Positions 9,302-20,371 of a DNA stretch of 64,000 bases are shown here, one piece after another. Below the pieces are notes generated by a model. It was not told where the DNA came from and ran no database searches. It saw nothing but the letters and a program-made list of their open reading frames with translations. Within the stretch, counting starts at the first letter, position 1. Every line of letters starts with the position of its first letter. Made by a program: the position numbers and the translations under genes. The DNA is from Enterobacter sp. R4-368 (GTDB lineage Bacteria > Pseudomonadota > Gammaproteobacteria > Enterobacterales > Enterobacteriaceae). The stretch lies in contig NC_021500.1 of the NCBI RefSeq assembly GCF_000410515.1, positions 4,526,001-4,590,000 on the forward strand, read 5' to 3'.

Positions 9302-10870
9302 ATGTTAGATATAGTCGAACTGTCGCGCTTACAGTTTGCCTTGACCGCGATGTACCACTTTCTGTTTGTGCCACTGACGCTCGGTATGGCGTTCCTGCTG
9401 GCAATTATGGAAACGGTCTACGTCCTCTCCGGCAAACAGATTTATAAAGATATGACCAAGTTCTGGGGCAAGTTGTTTGGTATCAACTTCGCACTGGGCG
9501 TGGCTACCGGTCTGACGATGGAGTTCCAGTTCGGGACTAACTGGTCTTACTATTCCCATTATGTTGGGGATATCTTCGGTGCGCCGCTGGCCATTGAAGG
9601 TCTGATGGCCTTCTTCCTCGAGTCTACGTTTGTAGGTCTGTTTTTCTTCGGTTGGGATCGTCTGGGCAAAGTACAGCACATGGCAGTGACCTGGCTGGTG
9701 GCTCTTGGCTCCAACTTGTCCGCACTGTGGATTCTGGTGGCAAACGGCTGGATGCAAAACCCGGTTGCTTCTGATTTCAACTTTGAAACCATGCGTATGG
9801 AGATGGTGAGCTTCGCTGAACTGGTACTTAACCCGGTAGCGCAGGTGAAATTCGTTCACACTGTTGCGTCTGGTTATACCTGCGGTGCCATCTTTATCCT
9901 CGGTATCAGCTCCTACTATCTGCTGCGCGGTCGCGACATCGCTTTTGCTAAACGCTCCTTCGCTATTGCTGCCAGCTTCGGTATGGCCGCAGTGCTGTCT
10001 GTTATCGTGCTGGGTGACGAATCCGGTTACGAAATGGGTGACGTGCAAAAAACCAAACTGGCTGCGATTGAAGCCGAATGGGAAACCCAGCCTGCACCGG
10101 CGGCGTTTACCCTGTTTGGCGTGCCGGACCAGGATAAGCAAGAGAACAAATTTGCTATCCAGATCCCATATGCGCTGGGCATCATCGCCACCCGTTCTGT
10201 TGATACGCCGGTTATTGGTCTTAAAGATCTGATGGTGCAGCACGAAGAGCGCATCCGTAACGGTATGAAAGCGTATCAGTTGCTGGAGCAACTGCGCGCA
10301 GGTTCTACCGATCAGGCCCTTCGTGACCAGTTCAATAACATCAAGAAAGATCTTGGTTATGGCCTGCTGCTGAAACGCTATACGCCGAATGTGGCAGACG
10401 CGACCGAAGCGCAGATCAAGCAAGCGACCAAAGACTCCATCCCGCGCGTTGCGCCGCTGTACTTCGCGTTCCGTATAATGGTGGCCGCTGGCGTGCTGAT
10501 GCTGCTGATTATCGCTGCCTCTTTCTGGACCGTGATTCGTAACCGCATCGGTGAGAAAAAATGGCTGCTGCGCGCTGCGCTGTATGGCATCCCGCTGCCG
10601 TGGATTGCTATTGAAGCGGGCTGGTTTGTTGCCGAGTATGGCCGTCAGCCGTGGGCGATTGGTGAAGTGTTGCCGACCGCGGTTGCGAACTCATCGCTGA
10701 CCGTTGGCGATCTGCTGTTCTCCATGATTCTGATTTGCGGCCTTTATACGCTGTTTATGGTGGCGGAAGTGTTCCTGATGTTCAAATTTGCTCGCCTTGG
10801 GCCGAGCAGTCTGAAAACAGGTCGCTATCACTACGAGCAGTCCACCGTGGCTTCTCAGCCGGCACGCTAA
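9302..10870 (+). CDS. cydA: Cytochrome bd-I ubiquinol oxidase subunit I
   Basis: The heme-bearing subunit of the high-affinity terminal oxidase cytochrome bd-I, which oxidises ubiquinol and reduces oxygen to water at the inner membrane. It has 522 residues, as in E. coli. The heme ligands are present: His19 (b595), His186 and Met393 (b558). A long periplasmic Q loop (about 250-380) marks the L-type enzyme. First gene of cydABX-ybgE, behind a long regulatory leader. Confidence 0.99.
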   Translation: MLDIVELSRLQFALTAMYHFLFVPLTLGMAFLLAIMETVYVLSGKQIYKDMTKFWGKLFGINFALGVATGLTMEFQFGTNWSYYSHYVGDIFGAPLAIEGLMAFFLESTFVGLFFFGWDRLGKVQHMAVTWLVALGSNLSALWILVANGWMQNPVASDFNFETMRMEMVSFAELVLNPVAQVKFVHTVASGYTCGAIFILGISSYYLLRGRDIAFAKRSFAIAASFGMAAVLSVIVLGDESGYEMGDVQKTKLAAIEAEWETQPAPAAFTLFGVPDQDKQENKFAIQIPYALGIIATRSVDTPVIGLKDLMVQHEERIRNGMKAYQLLEQLRAGSTDQALRDQFNNIKKDLGYGLLLKRYTPNVADATEAQIKQATKDSIPRVAPLYFAFRIMVAAGVLMLLIIAASFWTVIRNRIGEKKWLLRAALYGIPLPWIAIEAGWFVAEYGRQPWAIGEVLPTAVANSSLTVGDLLFSMILICGLYTLFMVAEVFLMFKFARLGPSSLKTGRYHYEQSTVASQPAR

Positions 10871-10885
10871 GACAGGAGTCGTCAA

Positions 10886-12025
10886 ATGATTGATTATGAA
10901 ATATTACGTTTTATCTGGTGGCTGCTGGTTGGCATTCTGCTGATTGGTTTTGCGGTCACCGACGGCTTCGACATGGGCGTGGGGATGTTGACCCGTGTGC
11001 TGGGTCGTAGCGACACCGAACGCCGCGTGATGATCAACTCCATCGCGCCGCACTGGGACGGTAACCAGGTTTGGCTGATCACCGCTGGTGGCGCGCTGTT
11101 TGCGGCCTGGCCGATGGTTTACGCTGCCGCGTTCTCCGGTTTTTATGTGGCGATGATCCTTGTGCTCGCTTCACTGTTCTTCCGTCCGGTTGGTTTTGAT
11201 TACCGCTCGAAGATTGAAGATATGCGCTGGCGTGGCATGTGGGACTGGGGCATCTTCATCGGCAGCTTTGTTCCGCCATTGGTGATCGGTGTGGCATTCG
11301 GCAACCTGCTGCAGGGTGTGCCGTTCCATCTTGATAACGATATGCGCCTGTTCTACACCGGTAACTTCTTCCAGTTGCTGAATCCGTTTGGTCTGTTGGC
11401 CGGCGTGGTGAGCGTGGCGATGATCCTGACCCAGGGCGCGACATACCTGCAAATGCGTACCGTTGGCGAACTGCATCTGCGTGCTCGTGCCACGGTGCAA
11501 ATTGCCGCGCTGGTTACGCTGGTTTGCTTCGCACTGGCGGGCGTGTGGGTGGTTTACGGTATCGACGGTTACGTGGTGACTTCCGCGATAGATCATCATG
11601 CCGCGTCTAACCCGTTGACCAAAGAAGTGGCGGTACAGGCGGGAGCCTGGCTGACTAACTTCAACAACATGCCTGTGTTGTGGCTGGTGCCGGCGCTGGG
11701 TGTGGTGTTGCCACTGCTGACCGTGCTGACGGCGCGTCTGGATAAAGCCGCCTGGGCGTTCGTGTTCTCTTCACTGACGCTGGCATGCATCATCCTGACT
11801 GCGGGTATCGCGATGTTCCCGTTCATCATGCCGTCAAGCACCATGCTGAAAGCAAGCCTGACCATGTGGGACGCGACATCGACGCAGCTGACGCTGAACC
11901 TGATGACTTATGTGGCGCTGGTTTTTGTACCGATTGTCCTGCTTTACACCATCTGGTGTTACTGGAAAATGTTCGGTCGCATTACCAAAGAGCACATTGA
12001 AAGCAATACCCACTCTATGTATTAA
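10886..12025 (+). CDS. cydB: Cytochrome bd-I ubiquinol oxidase subunit II
   Basis: The second large subunit of cytochrome bd-I. It has 379 residues, as in E. coli, with multiple membrane helices and the conserved FDMGVGML segment near the N-terminus. It starts 15 bases after cydA with an ACAGGAG ribosome binding site. Confidence 0.99.
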   Translation: MIDYEILRFIWWLLVGILLIGFAVTDGFDMGVGMLTRVLGRSDTERRVMINSIAPHWDGNQVWLITAGGALFAAWPMVYAAAFSGFYVAMILVLASLFFRPVGFDYRSKIEDMRWRGMWDWGIFIGSFVPPLVIGVAFGNLLQGVPFHLDNDMRLFYTGNFFQLLNPFGLLAGVVSVAMILTQGATYLQMRTVGELHLRARATVQIAALVTLVCFALAGVWVVYGIDGYVVTSAIDHHAASNPLTKEVAVQAGAWLTNFNNMPVLWLVPALGVVLPLLTVLTARLDKAAWAFVFSSLTLACIILTAGIAMFPFIMPSSTMLKASLTMWDATSTQLTLNLMTYVALVFVPIVLLYTIWCYWKMFGRITKEHIESNTHSMY

Positions 12026-12039
12026 GTAAGGAGCAGAAT

Positions 12040-12153
12040 ATGTGGTATTTCGCATGGATTTTAGGAACGCTTCTTGCCTGTGCTTTCGGAGTGATTACCG
12101 CGCTGGCGCTGGAACATGTTGAAGCGACCAAAGCCGGGAAAGAAGAACACTGA
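12040..12153 (+). CDS. cydX: Cytochrome bd-I accessory small subunit
   Basis: A 37-residue single-span membrane protein starting MWYFAWILGTLLAC, the same length as E. coli CydX and nearly identical to it. CydX binds the CydAB pair and is needed for heme stability and full oxidase activity. A GGAGCAG ribosome binding site precedes the ATG. Its stop TGA overlaps the ATG of ybgE (TGATG). Confidence 0.97.
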   Translation: MWYFAWILGTLLACAFGVITALALEHVEATKAGKEEH

Positions 12154-12446
12154 TGGAAAAAATTATCGCAAAACTCTATGCGGTAATGGACAAGGGCCCG
12201 TTAAGGGCCCTTTCCTTAATAATGGCATTACTGCTGGCGGGCTGTATCTTCTGGGATCCCTCCCGTTTCGCGGCCAAAACCAGCGAGCTGGAGATTTGGC
12301 ACGGGCTGTTATTAATGTGGGCGGTATGCGCCGGTGTTGTTCACGGTGTTGGCTTTCGCCCGCGCGCGCTTCACTGGCAGGGTTTTTTCTGCCCGCCAGT
12401 CGCTTTTGTCGTAATGCTTGCCGGGCTTGTTTTCTTCTTCTTTTGA
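12153..12446 (+). CDS. ybgE: YbgE, cyd operon membrane protein
   Basis: A 97-residue protein with hydrophobic segments at about 18-35, 47-65 and 75-97, the same length as E. coli YbgE. It is the fourth gene of the cyd operon, coupled to cydX by a one-base overlap. Its biochemical role is not established; the operon position suggests cytochrome bd assembly or function. Confidence 0.93.
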   Translation: MEKIIAKLYAVMDKGPLRALSLIMALLLAGCIFWDPSRFAAKTSELEIWHGLLLMWAVCAGVVHGVGFRPRALHWQGFFCPPVAFVVMLAGLVFFFF

Positions 12447-12468
12447 ATAAGAAATATCCGCTATCCTC

Positions 12469-12496
12469 ATGGGCTTGCAAAAGCCCATAAATTTTT
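12469..12496 (+). terminator. Terminator after ybgE
   Basis: A perfect 8-bp stem (ATGGGCTT / AAGCCCAT), GCAA loop, then AAATTTTT. It separates the cyd operon from the tol-pal operon. Confidence 0.85.
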
Positions 12497-12594
12497 ACTC
12501 TCCGTTTACCTCAACCCATTCCAAAGCATCTTGCCCGCGCGTATAGTAGCGAAGTTTAAAAGCTCTAACTTTTTTTGCATTACCGGGATGTAAA

Positions 12595-13688
<1,094 letters not shown>

Positions 13689-13691
13689 GCC

Positions 13692-14120
13692 ATGGCCAGA
13701 TCGCGTGGACGGGGCCGTCGTGACCTCAAGTCTGAAATCAACATCGTACCGTTGCTGGACGTGTTGCTGGTGCTGCTGCTGATCTTTATGGCGACGGCAC
13801 CGATCATTACGCAAAGCGTAGAGGTTGATCTGCCGGATGCGACACAGTCGCAAACCGTCAGTACCAATGACGATCCTCCGGTCATTATTGAGGTTTCCGG
13901 TATCGGACAGTACAGCGTGGTGGTGGAAAAAGATCGTATGGATCAACTGCCGCCGGAGCAGGTGATTGCGGAGGCGCAGCGTCGCCTGCAATCCAATCCG
14001 AAAACCGTGTTCTTAATCGGCGGGGCGAAAGATGTGCCGTACGATGAAATCATTAAAGCGCTGAACCTGTTACATAGCGCGGGTGTGAAATCAGTCGGCT
14101 TGATGACGCAGCCTATCTGA
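13692..14120 (+). CDS. tolR: Tol-Pal system protein TolR
   Basis: A 142-residue ExbD-like protein with one N-terminal membrane helix (IVPLLDVLLVLLLIFMA). The Asp in LLDVLLV is the conserved proton-pathway residue of the ExbD/TolR family. The C-terminal domain is periplasmic. It starts three bases after tolQ. Confidence 0.98.
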   Translation: MARSRGRGRRDLKSEINIVPLLDVLLVLLLIFMATAPIITQSVEVDLPDATQSQTVSTNDDPPVIIEVSGIGQYSVVVEKDRMDQLPPEQVIAEAQRRLQSNPKTVFLIGGAKDVPYDEIIKALNLLHSAGVKSVGLMTQPI

Positions 14121-14159
14121 TCACCGGCTTAACAGGCGGACAGTTTTTGGGAACCGAGA

Positions 14160-15422
14160 GTGTCAAAGGCAACCGTACAAAACGACAAGCTTAAGCGAGC
14201 AATAATCATTTCGGCTGTGCTACACGTAATTCTTGTGGCGCTGCTGATCTGGAGCTCGTTTGATGAGCATATTGATGCTTCTTCAGGCGGTGGCGGTGGC
14301 TCTGCGATTGATGCGGTGATGGTCGATCCGGGCGCTGTGGTGGAAAATTACAACCGCCAGCAGCAGCAGCAAGCCAGTGCGCAGCGCGCCAAAGAGCAGC
14401 GTGAAAAACAGGCGCAACAGCAAGCGGAAGAGCTGCGAGAAAAGCAGGCTGCCGAGCAGGAGCATTTAAAACAGCTGGAGCAGGAGCGTTTACAAGCGCA
14501 GGAAGCGGCGCGCGAACAGGCTGAGCAGCAGAAAAAAGCGGAAGAGGCGGCGAAACAGGCTCAACAGCAGCAGAAACAAGCTGAAGAGGCGGCCGCGAAA
14601 GCCGCAGCTGACGCAAAAGCAAAAGCGGACGCGCAGGCAAAAGCAGCAGAAGAAGCTGCGAAGAAAGCGGCTGCCGACGCGAAGAAAAAAGCGGAAGCCG
14701 AAGCCGCGAAAGCTGCCGCAGACGCACAGAAAAAAGCCGAAGCGGAAGCGGCGAAAGCAGCTGCTGATGCGAAGAAAAAAGCCGAGGCCGAAGCCGCGAA
14801 AAAAGCGCAGGCTGAAGCGGCTAAACAAGCTGCCGCCGAAAAAGCGGCAGCGGAGAAAGCCGCCGCAGCGGAGAAAGCGGCTGCTGAAAAGGCAGCAGCC
14901 GAAAAAGCCGCCGCTGAAAAAGCTGCCGCCGAGAAAAAAGCTGCAGCAGCAAAAGCTGCTGCCGATAAAAAAGCGGCTGCAGAGAAGGCCGCAGCCGCCA
15001 AGAAAGCCGCCGCCGAGAAAGCAGATGCCGCAGGCGTTGACGATCTGTTTGGTGATTTAAGCTCCGGTAAGAATGCACCGAAAACGGGTGGTGGAGCGAA
15101 AGGGAATAATGCAGCTCCCGCCGGTTCTGGTAACACTAAGAACAACGGCGCGTCCGGTGCAGACATCAATAACTATGCAGGGCAGATTAAATCGGCTATC
15201 GAAAGCCGCTTCTATGACGCCTCCTCTTATGCGGGGAAAACCTGTACGTTACGTGTCAAACTGGCGCCAGACGGTATGCTGTTAGATATTCAGTCGGAAG
15301 GTGGCGATCCGGCCCTTTGCCAGGCTGCGCTTGCTGCAGCGCGACAGGCAAAAATGCCGAAACCGCCAAGTCAGGCTGTATATGAAGTGTTCAAAAATGC
15401 GCCACTGGACTTTAAACCTTAA
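14160..15422 (+). CDS. tolA: Tol-Pal system spanning protein TolA
   Basis: Links the inner-membrane TolQR motor to Pal and TolB across the periplasm. It has 420 residues (E. coli 421). Domain I is a membrane helix (about 14-31). Domain II (about 60-300) is a long Ala/Lys/Glu helix built of near repeats such as AKKKAEAEAAKAAAD, which makes the DNA repetitive between about 14350 and 15030. Domain III (about 325-420) is the globular end that binds Pal and colicins. GTG start, as in E. coli. The repeat region is prone to length change. Confidence 0.97.
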   Translation: MSKATVQNDKLKRAIIISAVLHVILVALLIWSSFDEHIDASSGGGGGSAIDAVMVDPGAVVENYNRQQQQQASAQRAKEQREKQAQQQAEELREKQAAEQEHLKQLEQERLQAQEAAREQAEQQKKAEEAAKQAQQQQKQAEEAAAKAAADAKAKADAQAKAAEEAAKKAAADAKKKAEAEAAKAAADAQKKAEAEAAKAAADAKKKAEAEAAKKAQAEAAKQAAAEKAAAEKAAAAEKAAAEKAAAEKAAAEKAAAEKKAAAAKAAADKKAAAEKAAAAKKAAAEKADAAGVDDLFGDLSSGKNAPKTGGGAKGNNAAPAGSGNTKNNGASGADINNYAGQIKSAIESRFYDASSYAGKTCTLRVKLAPDGMLLDIQSEGGDPALCQAALAAARQAKMPKPPSQAVYEVFKNAPLDFKP

Positions 15423-15550
15423 GGTACACTTTCCCTCTCAATCTGCGGGGGAGATCGTGCTGAGGGTGTCCTGACGCAGGTAGTTTTGTCTATTGAGTTT
15501 GTTAAAATTCTGCTAAATTATCGCGGGTTTTCCGCCCGGATAAGGGAGAT

Positions 15551-16846
15551 ATGATGAAGCAGGCATTACGTGTTGCATTTGGTTTTCTAATGCTGTGGGC
15601 AGCTGTGCTGCACGCAGAAGTACGTATCGAGATCACCCAGGGGGTGGACTCGGCACGCCCGATCGGCGTTGTGCCTTTCCAGTGGGCTGGACCTGGCGCT
15701 GCGCCTGAGGATGCTGGTGGTATCGTTGCTGCGGATCTGCGCAACAGCGGCAAATTCAATCCACTCGATCGTTCACGTCTGCCGCAGCAGCCTGGCAGCG
15801 CTCAGGAAGTGCAGCCAGCCGCGTGGTCAGCACTGGGTATTGACGCGGTGGTTGTCGGCCAGGTGACCCCGAATCCTGACGGCAGCTACAATGTCGCTTA
15901 TCAGCTGGTGGATACCGGTGGCGCACCGGGAACGGTACTGGCGCAAAACTCCTTTAAAGTGAACAAACAGTGGCTGCGTTACGCCGCTCACGCTGCCAGT
16001 GACGAAGTATTCCAGAAACTGACCGGCATTAAAGGTGCGTTCCGTACCCGTATTGCTTATGTTGTGCAGACCGCTAACAGCCAGTTCCCGTATGAACTGC
16101 GCGTTTCCGACTATGACGGTTACAACCAGTTCCTGGTGCATAAATCTCCGCAGCCGCTGATGTCTCCGGCATGGTCACCAGATGGCTCAAAACTGGCATA
16201 CGTGACGTTTGAAAGCGGTCGTTCTGCACTGGTTATCCAGACACTGGCTAACGGCAGTGTTCGTCAGGTTGCTTCGTTCCCGCGTCACAACGGCGCACCG
16301 GCGTTCTCGCCGGACGGTTCTAAACTGGCATTCGCACTGTCGAAAACCGGTAGCCTGAACATTTACGTAATGGACATTGGTTCTGGCCAGATCCGCCAGG
16401 TGACCGATGGTCGCAGCAACAATACGGAGCCGACCTGGTTCCCGGATAGCCAAACCCTGGCATTCACTTCTGACCAGGCTGGGCGTCCGCAGGTTTATAA
16501 AGTAGGTCTTAATGGCGGCGCAGCGCAGCGTATCTCATGGCAGGGTTCTCAGAACCAGGACGCGGATATCAGCAGCGACGGCAAATTTATGGTGATGGTT
16601 AGCTCTGACGGTGGTCAGCAGCACATCGCTAAACAAGATCTGGAAGCGGGTGGCGTACAGGTTCTGACGTCAACGTTCCTGGATGAAACGCCAAGTCTGG
16701 CACCTAACGGCACAATGGTAATCTACAGCTCTTCTCAGGGGATGGGATCCGTGCTGAATCTGGTTTCTACAGATGGGCGTTTCAAAGCGCGTATTCCGGC
16801 GACTGATGGACAGGTTAAATTCCCTGCCTGGTCTCCGTATCTGTAA
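15551..16846 (+). CDS. tolB: Tol-Pal system periplasmic protein TolB
   Basis: A periplasmic six-bladed beta-propeller that binds Pal. It has 431 residues counted from the first of two adjacent ATGs (430 from the second). A signal peptide ends LHA before EVRIEI, leaving the TolA-box N-terminus. [11 protein letters not shown] and [11 protein letters not shown] are the typical TolB blade repeats. The 128-base gap after tolA may hold a second promoter, as reported for E. coli. Confidence 0.98.
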   Translation: MMKQALRVAFGFLMLWAAVLHAEVRIEITQGVDSARPIGVVPFQWAGPGAAPEDAGGIVAADLRNSGKFNPLDRSRLPQQPGSAQEVQPAAWSALGIDAVVVGQVTPNPDGSYNVAYQLVDTGGAPGTVLAQNSFKVNKQWLRYAAHAASDEVFQKLTGIKGAFRTRIAYVVQTANSQFPYELRVSDYDGYNQFLVHKSPQPLMSPAWSPDGSKLAYVTFESGRSALVIQTLANGSVRQVASFPRHNGAPAFSPDGSKLAFALSKTGSLNIYVMDIGSGQIRQVTDGRSNNTEPTWFPDSQTLAFTSDQAGRPQVYKVGLNGGAAQRISWQGSQNQDADISSDGKFMVMVSSDGGQQHIAKQDLEAGGVQVLTSTFLDETPSLAPNGTMVIYSSSQGMGSVLNLVSTDGRFKARIPATDGQVKFPAWSPYL

Positions 16847-16852
16847 TAATAA

Positions 16853-17392
<540 letters not shown>

Positions 17393-17401
17393 GAGAATTG
17401 C

Positions 17402-18208
17402 ATGAGCAGTAACTTCAGACATCATCTGTTGAGTCTGTCGTTACTGGTTGGCATAGCGGCCCCCTGGGCCGCTAATGCTCAGGCGCCAATCAGTAGTGTC
17501 GGCTCAGGCTCGGTCGAAGACCGCGTCACTCAACTCGAGCGTATTTCCAATGCTCACAGCCAGCTTTTAACTCAACTCCAGCAACAACTCTCCGATAATC
17601 AGGCCGATATTGATACGCTTCGTGGGCAAATCCAGGAAAATCAATATCAACTGAACCAGGTGGTTGAACGCCAACAGCAAATTTTGCAGCAGATAGGCAA
17701 TCTTAGCAGTGGCGGTGCGGCGGGGCAGACGCAGCAGACATCCGGCGATCAGAGCGGGGCGGCAACGCAGGCTCCGGCAGCGGATTCTGGTGCCAACACG
17801 GGGGCGGCGAATACTGGCGCGCCCGTACAAAGTGGTGATGCCAATACCGATTACAATGCTGCGGTGGCGCTGGTGCAGGATAAATCCCACCAGGATGAAG
17901 CTATCGCTGCATTCCAGAATTTCGTCAAAAAATACCCTGATTCAACCTACATACCGAATGCCAACTACTGGCTCGGGCAGTTGAATTACAACAAGGGTAA
18001 AAAAGACGATGCTGCTTATTACTTCGCTTCAGTGGTGAAAAATTTCCCGAAGTCGCCTAAAGCGCCAGACGCTATGTACAAGGTCGGCGTGATTATGCAA
18101 GACAAAGGGGATACAGCAAAAGCGAAAGCGGTCTACCAGCAGGTGGTCAGTAAATACCCTGGTACCGAAGGTGCTAAACAAGCGCAAAAACGTCTTGGTT
18201 CGATGTAA
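17402..18208 (+). CDS. cpoB: Cell division coordinator CpoB
   Basis: A periplasmic protein that couples peptidoglycan synthesis by PBP1B with Tol-driven outer-membrane constriction. It has 268 residues (E. coli 263). A signal peptide (about 1-26, ending NAQA) is followed by a coiled coil rich in Gln and Leu (about 40-95), a low-complexity Gly/Ala/Gln linker, and a C-terminal TPR domain with the YNAAVALV and YWLGQLNY repeats. Last gene of the tol-pal operon. The slight length excess is in the linker. Confidence 0.97.
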   Translation: MSSNFRHHLLSLSLLVGIAAPWAANAQAPISSVGSGSVEDRVTQLERISNAHSQLLTQLQQQLSDNQADIDTLRGQIQENQYQLNQVVERQQQILQQIGNLSSGGAAGQTQQTSGDQSGAATQAPAADSGANTGAANTGAPVQSGDANTDYNAAVALVQDKSHQDEAIAAFQNFVKKYPDSTYIPNANYWLGQLNYNKGKKDDAAYYFASVVKNFPKSPKAPDAMYKVGVIMQDKGDTAKAKAVYQQVVSKYPGTEGAKQAQKRLGSM

Positions 18209-18220
18209 TGCATAGCACAT

Positions 18221-18246
18221 GACCAGAAATCGAGCTTTTTCTGGTC
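18221..18246 (+). terminator. Hairpin after cpoB
   Basis: A 9-bp stem (GACCAGAAA / TTTCTGGTC) shortly after the cpoB stop. The U tract is weak (TTGT), so termination efficiency is uncertain. Confidence 0.55.
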
Positions 18247-18294
18247 TTGTCGCATGAATCATAAGCAGTTAAGTGATATTCATCGAAATTGTTG

Positions 18295-18322
18295 TTGCGC
18301 TGAATTCTTAAATCAGTAATAT
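18295..18322 (+). promoter_or_regulatory. Probable promoter of the tRNA cluster
   Basis: TTGCGC and TAATAT separated by 16 bases, followed by a G/C-rich stretch (GCCGCCG) of the kind expected for a stringently controlled tRNA promoter. It ends about 50 bases before the first tRNA. Confidence 0.5.
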
Positions 18323-18371
18323 ATGCCGCCGTTGCCAAGGGATATCACACAGACCAGAAGCAACGCAAAGT

Positions 18372-18447
18372 GGGTCGTTAGCTCAGTTGGTAGAGCAGTT
18401 GACTTTTAATCAATTGGTCGCAGGTTCGAATCCTGCACGACCCACCA
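18372..18447 (+). tRNA. tRNA-Lys (TTT)
   Basis: A complete 76-base cloverleaf. Acceptor arms GGGTCGT / ACGACCC, anticodon loop CTTTTAA with anticodon TTT, T loop GTTCGAATC, and CCA encoded. First of four identical tRNA-Lys copies here; corresponds to lysT of the E. coli cluster. Confidence 0.98.
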
Positions 18448-18473
18448 CGTAAAGCAGTATCCAGCGCAGTATC

Positions 18474-18549
18474 GGGTGATTAGCTCAGCTGGGAGAGCAC
18501 CTCCCTTACAAGGAGGGGGTCGGCGGTTCGATCCCGTCATCACCCACCA
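18474..18549 (+). tRNA. tRNA-Val (TAC)
   Basis: A complete 76-base cloverleaf. Acceptor arms GGGTGAT / ATCACCC, anticodon TAC within CTTACAA, T loop GTTCGATCC, CCA encoded. The only tRNA-Val in the cluster; E. coli K-12 has two here (valT and valZ). Confidence 0.98.
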
Positions 18550-18552
18550 CTC

Positions 18553-18628
18553 GGGTCGTTAGCTCAGTTGGTAGAGCAGTTGACTTTTAATCAATTGGTC
18601 GCAGGTTCGAATCCTGCACGACCCACCA
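18553..18628 (+). tRNA. tRNA-Lys (TTT), second copy
   Basis: Identical to the first tRNA-Lys; it begins three bases after the end of tRNA-Val. It is followed by a 138-base spacer in which I see no gene. Confidence 0.98.
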
Positions 18629-18766
18629 ATTTAACATCCATCCAATGGTGTTAAACGTGAAGGATAACGTTGCGTCAGCAGCGTCCGGCTAAAAGCGAGC
18701 CATTCTGCACGATCAGCCACGTAATGTGGTCACAGATAAAATTATCTTCGAAGCCGCTACCCGTAT

Positions 18767-18842
18767 GGGTCGTTAGCTCAGTTGGTAGAGCAGTTGACTT
18801 TTAATCAATTGGTCGCAGGTTCGAATCCTGCACGACCCACCA
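18767..18842 (+). tRNA. tRNA-Lys (TTT), third copy
   Basis: Identical to the other tRNA-Lys copies. The sequence just after it (ATTTAACATC) also follows the second copy, which suggests duplication of the gene with its flank. Confidence 0.98.
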
Positions 18843-18891
18843 ATTTAACATCATATTGGCGCCGGTTAACTTCGAAGAACAATCCCGAAAG

Positions 18892-18967
18892 GGGTCGTTA
18901 GCTCAGTTGGTAGAGCAGTTGACTTTTAATCAATTGGTCGCAGGTTCGAATCCTGCACGACCCACCA
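18892..18967 (+). tRNA. tRNA-Lys (TTT), fourth copy
   Basis: Identical to the other copies and last in the cluster. A strong terminator follows within five bases. Confidence 0.98.
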
Positions 18968-18971
18968 ATGT

Positions 18972-18998
18972 AAAAAAGCGCCCTAAAGGCGCTTTTTT
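18972..18998 (+). terminator. Terminator of the tRNA cluster
   Basis: A stem of GCGCC / GGCGC extended by A-U pairs (AAAAAA / TTTTTT), with loop CTAAA. It could work in both directions. Confidence 0.92.
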
Positions 18999-19036
18999 GC
19001 TATCTGCCCAAGTTAAAAATTCGGACCTGCAGCAGG

Positions 19037-19114
19037 TTCGGGTCGAACGTAGTGAGACAAGGTCGCCGCTTGCGGCGACGACCCGAAGGGCGAGCAAAGC
19101 GGTCACCCACCACT
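19037..19114. repeat. Nested palindrome with a tRNA-like 3' end
   Basis: Outer arms TTCGGGTCG (19037-19045) and CGACCCGAA (19079-19087) enclose an inner perfect hairpin TCGCCGC-TT-GCGGCGA (19063-19078). 16 bases later comes CACCCACCACT (19104-19114), the same 11 bases as the end of the tRNA-Val gene and its next two bases. It looks like an intergenic repeat next to a tRNA remnant. The rest of the 319-base gap 18968-19286 holds the cluster terminator and the nadA promoter region; no gene is seen. Confidence 0.45.
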
Positions 19115-19198
19115 ATAAATATGGCGCCGGCAGCGCTTTTTTGCTTTCTGCTATTCCACAAAAATTCCCCACGACATTTTTTGTCCAATCAGCTATCT

Positions 19199-19216
19199 TG
19201 TTTAGTATATAAAACA
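19199..19216. promoter_or_regulatory. NadR box upstream of nadA
   Basis: TGTTTA-N6-AAAACA, one base off the NadR consensus TGTTTA-N6-TAAACA, about 70 bases before nadA. NadR represses nadA-pnuC when NAD is plentiful in E. coli and Salmonella. Confidence 0.75.
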
Positions 19217-19286
19217 CCGCTGCGCTAATGACGTCACGCATTTGCGTTGTTCTGGTAATTAAGTTAAGCAAGCAAAACGAGTAAGC

Positions 19287-20333
19287 ATGATGAGCGTAAT
19301 GTTTGATCCTGAAACCGCAATCTATCCGTTCCCGCCTAAACCCGCACCGCTAAACCTGCATGAGAAGCAGTTTTACCGCGAGAAAATCAAGCGCTTGCTC
19401 AAAGAGCGAGATGCGGTGATGGTTGCACACTACTATACCGACCCGGAAATTCAGCAACTGGCGGAGGAGACCGGCGGTTGTATCTCTGATTCACTGGAGA
19501 TGGCGCGTTTCGGTGCCAGACATTCCGCCTCAACGCTGCTGGTGGCAGGCGTACGTTTTATGGGGGAAACCGCCAAAATCCTCAGCCCTGAAAAAACCAT
19601 CCTGATGCCGACATTGCATGCGGAATGCTCGCTTGATCTCGGCTGTCCGGTTGAAGATTTCAGCGCCTTTTGCGATGCGCACCCGGATCGCACCGTGGTG
19701 GTTTACGCCAACACCTCTGCTGCCGTGAAAGCGCGTGCCGACTGGGTTGTAACCTCAAGTATTGCGGTAGAGTTAATTGAGCATCTCGACAGCCTTGGCG
19801 AGAAAATTATCTGGGCTCCGGATCGTCATCTCGGCAACTATGTACAAAAACAGACTGGTGCGGATGTGCTGTGCTGGCAGGGTGCGTGCATCGTGCATGA
19901 CGAATTTAAAACGCAGGCGCTGACGCGCATGAAAGCGCTCTATCCTGATGCTGCCATCCTCGTGCATCCTGAATCGCCGCAGTCAGTCGTGAATCTGGCA
20001 GATGCAGTCGGTTCAACCAGCCAGCTTATCGCTGCGGCAAAAACACTGCCGAATAAGCAACTTATCGTCGCGACCGATCGCGGTATCTTTTACAAAATGC
20101 AGCAGGCCGTGCCGGAAAAAGAGTTACTGGAAGCGCCAACCGCGGGTGAGGGGGCGACGTGCCGCAGTTGCGCGCATTGCCCATGGATGGCGATGAACGG
20201 TCTGAAAGCTATCGCTGAAAGCCTGGAAAATGGTGGCGCGGAGCATGAAATCCACGTTGATGCCGCGCTGCGTGAAGGCGCGCTGTTGCCGCTTAACCGT
20301 ATGCTCGATTTTGCGGCTACACTACGTTCTTAG
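19287..20333 (+). CDS. nadA: Quinolinate synthase
   Basis: A 4Fe-4S enzyme that condenses iminoaspartate with dihydroxyacetone phosphate to quinolinate, in de novo NAD synthesis. It has 348 residues. The cluster cysteines lie in [14 protein letters not shown] and CRSCAHCPW. Two adjacent ATGs are possible (19287, 19290). The second gives the E. coli start MSVMFDP and 347 residues, and is as likely. The stop codon is 38 bases before the pnuC start. Confidence 0.98.
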   Translation: MMSVMFDPETAIYPFPPKPAPLNLHEKQFYREKIKRLLKERDAVMVAHYYTDPEIQQLAEETGGCISDSLEMARFGARHSASTLLVAGVRFMGETAKILSPEKTILMPTLHAECSLDLGCPVEDFSAFCDAHPDRTVVVYANTSAAVKARADWVVTSSIAVELIEHLDSLGEKIIWAPDRHLGNYVQKQTGADVLCWQGACIVHDEFKTQALTRMKALYPDAAILVHPESPQSVVNLADAVGSTSQLIAAAKTLPNKQLIVATDRGIFYKMQQAVPEKELLEAPTAGEGATCRSCAHCPWMAMNGLKAIAESLENGGAEHEIHVDAALREGALLPLNRMLDFAATLRS

Positions 20334-20371
20334 TGAATAATCAATGCGTAGCAATACGCTGTGGGGAAAGA

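Noticed and set aside
14561..15169. 202-codon minus-strand frame, Ala/Ser/Phe-rich repeats
   Set aside because: It mirrors the Ala/Lys repeat region of tolA; low complexity explains the open frame.
18372..18967. Regularly spaced 76-base direct repeats, at first glance CRISPR-like
   Set aside because: The repeats are tRNA genes with full cloverleafs; spacers are irregular.
18856..19212. 118-codon plus-strand frame through the last tRNA-Lys
   Set aside because: It reads through a tRNA gene, its terminator and a palindrome; not coding.
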